Notes under the pieces: generated by a model
Databases searched by the model: none
Told to the model about the DNA's origin: nothing
Seen by the model: the letters and a program-made list of their open reading frames with translations, nothing else
From: a bacterium
GTDB taxonomy: Bacteria; Bdellovibrionota_C; UBA2361; RFPC01
NCBI GenBank assembly: GCA_030431715.1
Contig: JAUIIO010000021.1
Location: forward strand, 1 to 64,000
Reading direction: 5' to 3'
DNA length: 64,000 bases
Shown here: piece after piece, positions 32,377 through 40,470 of the stretch
How the letters are laid out: each line of letters begins with the position of its first letter
Position numbering within the stretch: position 1 is the first letter of the stretch
Position numbers and translations under genes: made by a program

Positions 32377-34086
32377 ATGTCTGATAAAACTTCGAATTCT
32401 TTAGCTGTTACCGTCCCTTCCTCTTCAGCTTCAAATCCGTCCTTAACGAGGACTCCTAAATCAGGCTCTGGTAAAGCTCTGCGTAAATGGCAACGTGAAG
32501 CTCTTCATGAGTATGTTGAACTTTTACGAAATGGCCAGCGGGCTGCTCTATGGGAAGCAACCCCCGGAGCAGGAAAAACAACGGCTGCCCTAAAACTTTG
32601 TCGTCATCAAATGCGCAACGGACTTGCTAAGAGCGTTATCGTCGTTGTACCTACCGCGCATCTCAAACATCAGTGGGCGCACTCTGCAAAGTCTCTCGGT
32701 ATTGATCTCGATAGTGCGTTTCGGAGTACTGCTCAGAGAGTTTCACCAGATTATCATGGTATTGCAGTTACCTATCAGCAGGTGGCAAATTCACCTGAAA
32801 AATTTGCCCGGTTTGCGCAAAACGCTGTCGTAGTTTTAGATGAAGTACACCATGCAGGTGATGGCCTTTCGTGGGGCGATGGGCTTACAACCGCTTTTGA
32901 GCAGTGCAGGTTTCTTCTTGCGCTATCAGGTACTCCATTTCGTAGTGATAACAACCCTATTCCCTTTGTCCGATACTGTAATGACGGGCTGAGTGAGCCT
33001 GATTATGTCTATAGTCATGGTCAGGCTGTAAAAGACGGAGTTTGCCGGCCAATTGTGTTCCTTACTTATGGGGGATCGGTATCGTGGAGCACTGGGGCTC
33101 TTGATGTGAGTGCAAACTTTGCAGATGAGCTTGATAGGGACAATGCTGCAAATCGTCTTCGTGCAGCATTAGACCCGGATAGCCACTGGATTGATAGGAT
33201 CATTCTTGATGCTAACAATATGCTAAAGGATCTCAGAAGAGAGCAATCTGACGCGGGAGGGTTAATAGTTTGTCGCGATCAGGATCATGCGAGAAAGATT
33301 GCTCAAACAGTAAAAAGAATATCAGGCTATACTCCAGTAGTTGTTCTCTCAGATGATAGAAGAGCTTCCAAAAAAATTGCTGACTTTCGTGCTTCAACAG
33401 AGCCATGGATCATTGCCTGTAATATGGTCAGTGAGGGAGTCGATATACCGCGATTGCGAGTTGGAGTGTTTGCAACAGTTATTCAGACCAAGATGTATTT
33501 CAGGCAGTTTCTAGGAAGAATTGTCAGAAGTTCAAATTCCAGAAAGAAGGACGAAATCGCTTACTGTTATATTCCGGCAGACCCTGTTTTAACGCATCAT
33601 GCTGAGGCTATTGATGAGGAGCAGCGCCACTCTCTTACTAGAAATGTTGATGAGGAAGATGAGCGACCAGAACGGAAGGATACCGTCACTGAGGAGCGAG
33701 CGTTTGTAGCTTTTGAGGGGGTAAACACTGGGGTCGATAAAATGATCCTTGATGGCAATCAGCTAGCTTTTTGGGAGGGGGCAAATCAATCTGAGCAAGT
33801 AACTCCTTTTGAAGAAGGCACGGAAAGTATCCAGAAAATTCAGGAGTCACTCACTGGTGAGGAACTTACAAAAAGTGAAAGAAAGGCTCAGTTAGCACGA
33901 GAGGTGCAGCGTCTGGTAGGACTTTACCGCAGACATACAGGCCTTGAACACGCGCAAATCCATTTCCAGCTCAATCGACGACAGTCTGTAAAAAGCCAGA
34001 GCGAATGCACGGAGAACCAACTCATGCAGAGAATTTGCTATCTAAACCGTAAACTCGCAGAACCGATCTTAAAAGCGGTAGGTTAA
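32377..34086 (+). CDS. SF2 DEAD/DEAH-type helicase
   Basis: A 569-residue superfamily 2 helicase. Motif I is ATPGAGKTT (residues ~60-70), Ia VVVPTAHLKHQW, II VVLDEVHH (a DEVH box), III LALSGTPF, V MVSEGVDIPRLRVGVFATV and VI FRQFLGRIVRSS with arginine fingers. Between motifs the spacing resembles the XPB/RadD-like group. The N-terminal 40 residues are Ser/Pro/Thr-rich and probably disordered; the last ~150 residues are charged and unassigned. It stands alone, so a repair or defence role cannot be decided. Confidence 0.9.
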   Translation: MSDKTSNSLAVTVPSSSASNPSLTRTPKSGSGKALRKWQREALHEYVELLRNGQRAALWEATPGAGKTTAALKLCRHQMRNGLAKSVIVVVPTAHLKHQWAHSAKSLGIDLDSAFRSTAQRVSPDYHGIAVTYQQVANSPEKFARFAQNAVVVLDEVHHAGDGLSWGDGLTTAFEQCRFLLALSGTPFRSDNNPIPFVRYCNDGLSEPDYVYSHGQAVKDGVCRPIVFLTYGGSVSWSTGALDVSANFADELDRDNAANRLRAALDPDSHWIDRIILDANNMLKDLRREQSDAGGLIVCRDQDHARKIAQTVKRISGYTPVVVLSDDRRASKKIADFRASTEPWIIACNMVSEGVDIPRLRVGVFATVIQTKMYFRQFLGRIVRSSNSRKKDEIAYCYIPADPVLTHHAEAIDEEQRHSLTRNVDEEDERPERKDTVTEERAFVAFEGVNTGVDKMILDGNQLAFWEGANQSEQVTPFEEGTESIQKIQESLTGEELTKSERKAQLAREVQRLVGLYRRHTGLEHAQIHFQLNRRQSVKSQSECTENQLMQRICYLNRKLAEPILKAVG

Positions 34087-34226
34087 CGTTCTGTATGAAA
34101 TAGCCAGTGTTGTTTTTAAAGAGGCTGAGAATCACATATTCTTACCTAAAGGATTTCGGCGATCTTAATGACAAAACAGCTCTTTTATTATACTTCCAAT
34201 ATCCAATATTGGTGCCTTATTTGCAC

Positions 34227-34883
34227 TTATGGAATGACATAAAAAAGTATCGCAAAATAGTGACAGGTACTCCCGGCTGTTACGAAAAAATGCCACACGC
34301 CGTGATACCACTTCACGGTATCTCCCTTGATGTAATTGTAGACTCCGACCGTGTAAAAGATTCCGCCAAGTACAAGGAGAATGAGGCCACCTGTGTGTAG
34401 ATTTTCAATGAGAGTTCGGATAACGAGCAGTACAGACCAACCCATAAACACATAGAGGAGGGTACTTATCCGATCGTAGCGGACACCAAATACTGACTTA
34501 AAGATGGTTCCAACAATTGCCATCCCCCAAACCAGTGAAAAGAGCTGCCACCCAGATGATCCTCCAACAGTACAGAGCGCGAACGGAGTGTATGTTCCTG
34601 CGATCAATAAATAAATAGAGATGTGATCAAACTTCTGAAAAAGTTCAAGAGCTCTCGTTCTAGAGAGCGAGTGGTAAAGTGTTGATGAGAGATACATGAG
34701 AAAGAGAGTCGCCCCATACACAGAAAAAGTCACAACATGTATGGTTTCTCCCCGAGTAACTGCTGAAGCAATAAGCACTATTACTGCCGCTATACTTAAT
34801 ACCGCTGCCACACCGTGCGAGATGGCGTTCATGCATTCTTCGCCAACTGTATAGAGAAATGATTTGGACTGAACCTCGTTCAT
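34227..34883 (-). CDS. Hemolysin III/TrhA-type (PAQR-like) membrane protein
   Basis: A 218-residue protein with seven membrane segments. ECMNAISHGVAAVLSIAAVIVLI, then TLYHSLSRTRALELFQKFDHISIYLLIAGTYTPF, and the closing KWYHGVWHFFVTAGSTCHYFAI hold the conserved Ser, His and Asp residues of the CREST/PAQR hydrolase-like site. In E. coli TrhA (YqfA) helps maintain membrane energetics with unsaturated fatty acids. The hemolysin name is historical. It follows by three bases the small membrane protein at 34887 and is likely co-transcribed with it. Confidence 0.92.
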   Translation of the reverse strand: MNEVQSKSFLYTVGEECMNAISHGVAAVLSIAAVIVLIASAVTRGETIHVVTFSVYGATLFLMYLSSTLYHSLSRTRALELFQKFDHISIYLLIAGTYTPFALCTVGGSSGWQLFSLVWGMAIVGTIFKSVFGVRYDRISTLLYVFMGWSVLLVIRTLIENLHTGGLILLVLGGIFYTVGVYNYIKGDTVKWYHGVWHFFVTAGSTCHYFAILFYVIP

Positions 34884-34886
34884 ATA

Positions 34887-35237
34887 TTATCCATATAGCT
34901 TGTAAAGGGAGAGCAGCCAGCAAATAGTCATGATCGCTGTTAGGACATGCTCTAGCTGTTCTTCAGTAGGATTTACATTACAAACCGACATAACAATTCT
35001 TCTTACAAACCCTGGCGCTTCATCTCCCTCTGAGGTCGATTTATTCTCTCCGACGAGAAAATATTCTAAATCAGTGAGAACGCATCTTCCCTTATTAAGT
35101 TTCCATTGCAATAGGATGAGAGGCAGTAATGCGATATGAAACCATAAAATGTAAGCATCTTCAAAGATCCAGCCAAACACTACAAATAGGAGGATTCCTA
35201 AATGGAGTGCTCGAATGAGGGAGATTGCTATTCGCAT
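34887..35237 (-). CDS. Small membrane protein, 116 aa
   Basis: Two hydrophobic segments at the N-terminus (ALHLGILLFVVFGWIF; ILWFHIALLPLILLQWKL), a central polar region with an acidic patch, and a third hydrophobic segment near the C-terminus (TAIMTICWLLSLYKLYG) give about three membrane passes. The pattern NKGRCVLTDLEYFL after the second segment is reminiscent of DUF2784-like proteins, though I do not commit to that. It is immediately upstream of the hemolysin III gene on the same strand. Confidence 0.65.
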   Translation of the reverse strand: MRIAISLIRALHLGILLFVVFGWIFEDAYILWFHIALLPLILLQWKLNKGRCVLTDLEYFLVGENKSTSEGDEAPGFVRRIVMSVCNVNPTEEQLEHVLTAIMTICWLLSLYKLYG

Positions 35238-35445
35238 AAATCAGGATCCGATACCTTAGAAATCTGAGTGAGCATTACGATATCATAGACACACAGTCTC
35301 TGGTATATGAAGGTATCTAGTATATGATACATACCAATCAAAAATTAAGGGCCTGAGAGCTCAGAGTCGGAGTTTTTTGACTAGGATCTCAGAGGCACGT
35401 AAATTAAACGCGTTAGACAATCTTTCAACGTAACAAGGTAGAAAT
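35238..35445. other. Divergent intergenic region with GGATCCGA and short hairpins
   Basis: The octamer GGATCCGA (35244-35251) opens this 208-bp gap, followed by GATACCTT, which can pair with AAGGTATC about 55 bases on. CTGAG-AG-CTCAG near 35354 is followed closely by a T6 run and could be a weak terminator or a start-site hairpin. Promoters for the divergent genes at 35237 and 35446 should lie here; none could be called. Confidence 0.35.
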
Positions 35446-36729
35446 ATGAAGCTTCAGGTTCAGATTCCCTGTTCTATGGAATTGGCCGAAACGGCTGCTC
35501 GGGGAGTGTCTCGTGCTCTAAGTGCTCGCGCACAAAGTGAATTTGATGCAGAGCTAGTTATGCTTGGTCAACACGATAAAACTCTGCCTTTAAGAAAGAA
35601 TCAGAATATAGATACTCTACGTGAGGAGTTTCGTGCTCTTTTTCCGACGGATCTTACTAATACAGAAGTTCGGGGGATCGTAGATATAGAGAAAGGTTCA
35701 AAGATCATAATTGCACTACGTGAGACATTAAAGATGGATCTCCATCTCGTGCTAAATGGAGCGCGTATGGATATTACAGCACAAGACTCACCTGAGACTA
35801 TTGTAGAGAGATATAAGAAATCTGTTGCCTTTGAGGTATATGGCTCTGATTTCTTTATTCCTGATCCTGGTGTACTGATTAGCTCTGCAGGTATCGTGGC
35901 TTTAAGCAGACTTTTTGACCGACCGATATCCTATAATCGAACTGTTCAAACAGGAATCTCAGAGTGGAAAGAGATATTATTAAGAGCTACTCCTGAGTCA
36001 CATCCGTGTGACATTGAGATTGAATACGCAAAAAAATACCGAGAACTCACTGGCCAAGAGTATGAGTATGCCTACCTTATTGAGAGCCGTACACGAGAAA
36101 TGGTCGATAGTGGCGGTGAAGTATCTATTGAAGTCGAAAAGGGTAGTTCCTTTAGTAAATCTCTATTGAGAGATCTGGAGCAACTTGGACTTAAAAGTAG
36201 TATTCCAATATATGTGGATGATCTTTCACTCGAAGATGAATCAGTTGATCAGATCTTTGAAATTCTAGAAGATGAGCGTCTAATTAGGGATGCCTTAAAG
36301 GTATCGATCTGGGAAGAGACTCAGTTTAGCGACGCTGCTGATATTGCTCTGGAAGTTGCGCGGCAGACTTCAAAGTCAGTGCGTCTCTTTTTTAACGGGA
36401 ACTCTGTTAGGGTAACACCTGATTCAGATTCTCAATCGATTGAAAAGGATTTTCTGCAAAAACTAAATCTTTCCACCGAAAATCTCAAGGGAGATGCAAA
36501 AGCTCGCCTTTCAGGGGAGGTCAAATTTTATGGCACCCAAGAGCTGCTCTGTACAGCAATAGCAGTGGCTAAGATTCTAGATTGTCCCCTCTGCGTTGAT
36601 TTGCCGTCTGAACGACGAATGGACTTCGCCGTAACAGTAGTTGTTCATGGCAAGATGACGCAACATGATGCTGAAATTGAATTTGGTCTTGCTGATGCAA
36701 GAGCTTGCTCTTCGACAGATGAGACCTGA
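35446..36729 (+). CDS. Unknown protein with internal repeats (427 aa)
   Basis: Not recognised. It is soluble, with alternating strands and helices and no signal peptide. AAGGTAG precedes the ATG by six bases. Two segments resemble each other: LHLVLNGARMDITAQDSPET (residues ~102-121) and VRLFFNGNSVRVTPDSDSQS (~310-329), each followed by a helix. Together with ETAARGVSRALSARA near the N-terminus, they suggest repeated beta-alpha-beta units, possibly HPr-like in fold, but this is only a resemblance. The acidic middle (SLEDESVDQIFEILEDERL) is helical. The ABC-F gene follows 99 bases later. Confidence 0.7.
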   Translation: MKLQVQIPCSMELAETAARGVSRALSARAQSEFDAELVMLGQHDKTLPLRKNQNIDTLREEFRALFPTDLTNTEVRGIVDIEKGSKIIIALRETLKMDLHLVLNGARMDITAQDSPETIVERYKKSVAFEVYGSDFFIPDPGVLISSAGIVALSRLFDRPISYNRTVQTGISEWKEILLRATPESHPCDIEIEYAKKYRELTGQEYEYAYLIESRTREMVDSGGEVSIEVEKGSSFSKSLLRDLEQLGLKSSIPIYVDDLSLEDESVDQIFEILEDERLIRDALKVSIWEETQFSDAADIALEVARQTSKSVRLFFNGNSVRVTPDSDSQSIEKDFLQKLNLSTENLKGDAKARLSGEVKFYGTQELLCTAIAVAKILDCPLCVDLPSERRMDFAVTVVVHGKMTQHDAEIEFGLADARACSSTDET

Positions 36730-36828
36730 GTGAACAAGACTCTGGAATCTTGTCACCGGCGTTGCAGAAACAGGTGATATTTTTGATGCGTTCTTGCGAC
36801 TTAAGCCACATTTCTATACATATACAGA

Positions 36829-38607
36829 GTGTCTGTACTACTTACCTGCCAATCGATATCCAAGTCGTTTCTCGGGAAGCCTCTTTTCCAAGACTTTCAG
36901 TTCTCTATCTATGAGAACGATAAGGTCGGTCTTATTGGGAAGAATGGCTCGGGAAAATCAACGCTTCTGCGAATATTGGTAGAGCAGGAAGACCTTGATA
37001 GTGGTTCACTCATGAAGAAGAGTGGGCTTACTATCGCTTATGTATCTCAGCTTGAAGATTTTGATGAGGAAAGGTCTGTTTATGATACGCTCTATCAAGC
37101 AGCGGAGCAGGCAAATGTTCCAGACGTTGAAGCAGCTGTAAATATAACGCTTGGTAAGTGTGGTTTTCCTGACGGAGAGATGCCAGTTGCTAAGCTCTCT
37201 GGTGGATGGAAGAAACGACTTAATTTGGCCTGCGGCTTTGTGAAGCAAGCAGAGCTTTTACTTCTTGATGAACCGACAAACCATTTGGACCTTGAAGGAG
37301 TAATCTGGTTAGAAGAGTACCTAAAGGGGATATCTTGTAGCTGGTTGGCAGTGAGTCATGACCGAATATTTCTTGAGACCAGTACTAATAAAATAGCTGA
37401 GATAGATAAGGTATATCCCCAAGGGGTCTATGTATCAGATGGAAGTCTTGGTGATTTTCTTAGAGCAAAGAGCGCCTATGTAGAGAGCGAGCAGCAACGA
37501 CAAAGCTCTTTAGAGAATAAAGTACGACGAGAAAAAGAATGGCTGGCTCGTGGCCCAAAAGCGAGAGGAACAAAAGCAAAAGGCCGAATTGACAGCGCCT
37601 ATGCGCTTATGGAGGAGCTTAGCGAAGTAAAAGCACGGATGCGTCAGAGCGAATCTGAGATTGACTTTCTGGGGACGAACCGAAAAACAAAGAGGCTCTT
37701 TGAGGCGACAAATGTTTCTATGACGCTCGGCGAGAAAGAGCTTTTTAAAGAGGTAAGTTTTGTGCTTAGCCCTAAGCACAAGATCGGTATCCTTGGCCCA
37801 AACGGATCGGGGAAATCAACGCTCTTAAAGATTATTGCTGGAGAGCTTGAGGCTACCTCTGGGACGCTTAAAAGAGCGAAGAATTTACAGGTTGTGTATT
37901 TTGATCAGCACCGCGATCAGATAGACGGCCAAAATACTATAAAGGAGGTGTTAGCTCCTGATAGTGACTCGGTAGTCTTTCAAGAGCGAGAAATTCACGT
38001 TATCAGTTGGCTGTCCAGATTTCAGTTTCGCGCAGAACAATTACATACACAGGTAAAAGATCTCTCTGGCGGAGAGCAGGCTAGGCTCCTAGTCGCGAGG
38101 CTTATGCTACAACCGGCGGATATTCTTCTACTTGATGAACCTACAAATGACCTCGACATTGAAACGCTTGAAACTCTTGAAGAGAGTCTTAACGAGTTCC
38201 CCGGCGCTATTATGCTGGTAAGCCACGATCGTTATCTCATGGGGAGAGTCTGTAACGGTTTTATGGGCCTTGATGGGAAAGGGCAGATGTCCCCGTATGC
38301 GAGCTTTGAGCAGTGGTGGCAGGATTTTAAATCTTCTAAAGCGTCACAGAAAAAGGGTGAGAAAAAAAGTGAGAAAGGAACCACCGCGGCTACTATTACC
38401 TATGAAGAACGTAAAGAATACAGTCGCCTTGAGAAATCGATTGAGAAACAAGAGAAACAGATAGCTACTCTTCAACAAGAAGCAGAGAGTCCTGAAATTG
38501 CTACTGATGCAGAGAAGTTAGCGACAGCTTACGAGAAAATTGAAGAAGCAAAAGCAAAGCTCGATGAACTTTATGAACGGTGGGCAGAACTCGATGAAAA
38601 ATTTTAA
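36829..38607 (+). CDS. ABC-F family ATPase (Uup/EttA-like)
   Basis: A 592-residue soluble twin-ABC protein starting at GTG 36829. Domain 1 has [24 protein letters not shown] and LLLLDEPTNHLDLEG; domain 2 has GPNGSGKSTL, LSGGEQARLLVARL and LLLDEPTNDLDIETLE. The linker between them is Lys/Arg-rich (RREKEWLARGPKARGTKAKGRID), as in Uup. A C-terminal coiled coil (SRLEKSIEKQEKQIATLQQEAES) is the DNA/ribosome-binding tail found in Uup. The GPKARGTKAKGRID stretch favours Uup over EttA. Such proteins act on the ribosome or in replication-transposon excision; transport is excluded as no membrane segment exists. Confidence 0.92.
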   Translation: MSVLLTCQSISKSFLGKPLFQDFQFSIYENDKVGLIGKNGSGKSTLLRILVEQEDLDSGSLMKKSGLTIAYVSQLEDFDEERSVYDTLYQAAEQANVPDVEAAVNITLGKCGFPDGEMPVAKLSGGWKKRLNLACGFVKQAELLLLDEPTNHLDLEGVIWLEEYLKGISCSWLAVSHDRIFLETSTNKIAEIDKVYPQGVYVSDGSLGDFLRAKSAYVESEQQRQSSLENKVRREKEWLARGPKARGTKAKGRIDSAYALMEELSEVKARMRQSESEIDFLGTNRKTKRLFEATNVSMTLGEKELFKEVSFVLSPKHKIGILGPNGSGKSTLLKIIAGELEATSGTLKRAKNLQVVYFDQHRDQIDGQNTIKEVLAPDSDSVVFQEREIHVISWLSRFQFRAEQLHTQVKDLSGGEQARLLVARLMLQPADILLLDEPTNDLDIETLETLEESLNEFPGAIMLVSHDRYLMGRVCNGFMGLDGKGQMSPYASFEQWWQDFKSSKASQKKGEKKSEKGTTAATITYEERKEYSRLEKSIEKQEKQIATLQQEAESPEIATDAEKLATAYEKIEEAKAKLDELYERWAELDEKF

Positions 38608-38621
38608 ACAAAGATACAATT

Positions 38622-38984
38622 ATGTCAGATAAAGATGATCACAGATTAGTGTATTCAACTGATACCGGAAGAGTCTGCCCAGAATGTGGAAATTCTTTAG
38701 ATACGTGTAACTGTAAGAAGACTCGGAGTGAACAGATACTCGGAGATGGTAGAGTGAGAATTTCAAAGTCTACTAGTGGCCGTAAGGGGAAGGCGGTTAC
38801 TGTGATTACTGGCCTTCCTCTCAAAGAAAACGATCTTAAAAGCGTCGCTAAAGACCTCCGTAAGAAGTGCGGTTCGGGTGGCAGTGTTAAAGACGGCACT
38901 ATTGAGATTCAGGGCGATCACAGAGAGCTCCTCTTAAAAGAACTCATAAAGCGTGGCTGGGAGCCTAAAATCTCAGGCGGATAG
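38622..38984 (+). CDS. yciH: SUI1/YciH translation initiation-factor-like protein
   Basis: A 120-residue homologue of eIF1/SUI1. The N-terminal CPECGNSLDTCNC matches the short zinc-binding start of YciH. RVRISKSTSGRKGKAVTVITGLPL and DLKSVAKDLRKKCGSGGSVKDGTIEIQGDHRELLLKELIKRGW form the SUI1 fold with the conserved GSGGSVKDG loop. YciH-type proteins influence initiation fidelity. It starts 14 bases after the ABC-F gene, likely an operon. Confidence 0.95.
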   Translation: MSDKDDHRLVYSTDTGRVCPECGNSLDTCNCKKTRSEQILGDGRVRISKSTSGRKGKAVTVITGLPLKENDLKSVAKDLRKKCGSGGSVKDGTIEIQGDHRELLLKELIKRGWEPKISGG

Positions 38985-39113
38985 CATTATGCATGATTAC
39001 AACATGTTAGCCCATATGTGGCTGACTTCTTACCTTTTCTCCTAATCCTTTGGGATCACAACCTCTGATATCTGCGATAGGTGATGGGGATTTATCTAAA
39101 CAGCAGGGGCAGT

Positions 39114-40457
39114 ATGAAGGGAAGATCCGGTCAATTCTTAATAGCAATTTTATTTGTTTTCGTGCTGAAGACGGTACCATGTGATGTTTACGCACAGACC
39201 CCTACACCGACCCCATTTGTTGGGAACAGTATTGATGTAGACTTTGAACTTTCACTCCTTGTTGATTCCTCAGGAAGTATTAAGAACGACGAGTTTGAAC
39301 TCCAGAAGCAGGGATACGCAGATGCATTTCGCTCTGAGCCGGTGCGAATAGCAGTACAGAAGGCAGGAAAAATTGCTGTAAATCTTATCTACTGGTCAAG
39401 TAGCTCAAGACAAGAAGAAGCTATTCCTTTTACTCTGATTACTGTTGATACACTTGAAGACTTTGCTCAGAAGATTGAAGCGACGGAGAGACCTTTTGGA
39501 GGCGGGACTCGGATATATAGTGTAATTGATTTTGCAGTTCCACTTTTTGAAAATCAATTTAATTCTAGAAAGCAGATAATTGACATCTCTGGTGATGGCA
39601 CTTCTTCACGAACTTCAACGGAGGAGGCGGTTGATAGAGCCTTGGCCGCAGGCATTGACTCTGTTAATGGTCTACCTATTGGAGAAAACGATAGTGGTGT
39701 ATATGACTTCTACAGAGACCACGTCATAGGTGGTGAAAATCCGTTTATAGTTGCCTCTCCTACGTTTGAAGATTTTAAGTTCGCTGCTACTGAGAAAATA
39801 AGTAGAGAGCTTGGATTTGTTGACGAGTGCCCAACAGACCCTTTTAAAACGTCTCCCGGTGAGTGTGGTTGTGGCATTGCTGATACCGACGTTGATAGCA
39901 ATGGCATTGTGGACTGTAGTGACGAATGTGGCTTAAAGCCCTCTGTCGAGATGAGAAATGGGACACTTGTCAGTACAGAGTCTCTAGCGATTATTGGTAT
40001 CAAAGCAGCCAGACGTCTGGCAAAACAGGTTAAGCCCGTAGCAGGACAGAGTGGGCTGGGAATTAACCAGCCACTGATACGATTTATAAAATCTTCTAAG
40101 AGGAGTATTCAGCGAACACGTAAACTCATAGCAGCAGAATTTGAAGTTCTGCCGGAGGTGCTTAAACCGTGTCCTGGTCCTGAAGTCTGTGCAGTGTCCG
40201 ATAATACAGAGAGTAAGGAACGGCTTCTCCATAGTGTGAAAAGGCTTAAGCGTCTTGGATTACGAATCCTACGAAGGAGCTTTTTCTATAATCTTGTTGA
40301 AAATCCACAAGGAGCCATCGCGGATAAGCCACTTGAAGAGAGACAGAAGCGAGCGAGAAAGCGTGTGGTAAAAAAACGAAAAGAAGTACGTGCTATGGTT
40401 AAAGAGATTACTGATCGAATATCGAATATTCCGGATGCGACGGAGCTCTGTCAGTAG
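39114..40457 (+). CDS. Secreted vWA/DUF1194 protein with Cys module and helical C-terminal domain
   Basis: I start it at ATG 39114 (447 residues) because AGGGG lies five bases upstream and a signal peptide follows at once (FLIAILFVFVLKTVPCDVYA). A von Willebrand factor A domain (~38-235) of the DUF1194 type has the metal site DSSGS and the run FALYWSS-like NLIYWSSSS. CPTDPFKTSPGECGCG, then DTDVDSNGIVDCSDEC, is a short Cys/Asp calcium-type module. The last ~170 residues are basic helices with four Cys: one near 276, a pair in LPEVLKPCPGPEVC near 345, and one at the second-last residue. The same domain closes the protein at 59741-61507. Confidence 0.85.
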   Translation: MKGRSGQFLIAILFVFVLKTVPCDVYAQTPTPTPFVGNSIDVDFELSLLVDSSGSIKNDEFELQKQGYADAFRSEPVRIAVQKAGKIAVNLIYWSSSSRQEEAIPFTLITVDTLEDFAQKIEATERPFGGGTRIYSVIDFAVPLFENQFNSRKQIIDISGDGTSSRTSTEEAVDRALAAGIDSVNGLPIGENDSGVYDFYRDHVIGGENPFIVASPTFEDFKFAATEKISRELGFVDECPTDPFKTSPGECGCGIADTDVDSNGIVDCSDECGLKPSVEMRNGTLVSTESLAIIGIKAARRLAKQVKPVAGQSGLGINQPLIRFIKSSKRSIQRTRKLIAAEFEVLPEVLKPCPGPEVCAVSDNTESKERLLHSVKRLKRLGLRILRRSFFYNLVENPQGAIADKPLEERQKRARKRVVKKRKEVRAMVKEITDRISNIPDATELCQ

Positions 40458-40470
40458 GCAGTGATTGTAT

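Noticed and set aside
34107..34400. 97-codon plus-strand frame antisense to hemolysin III
   Set aside because: It lies mostly opposite a clear membrane protein gene and has no ribosome site.
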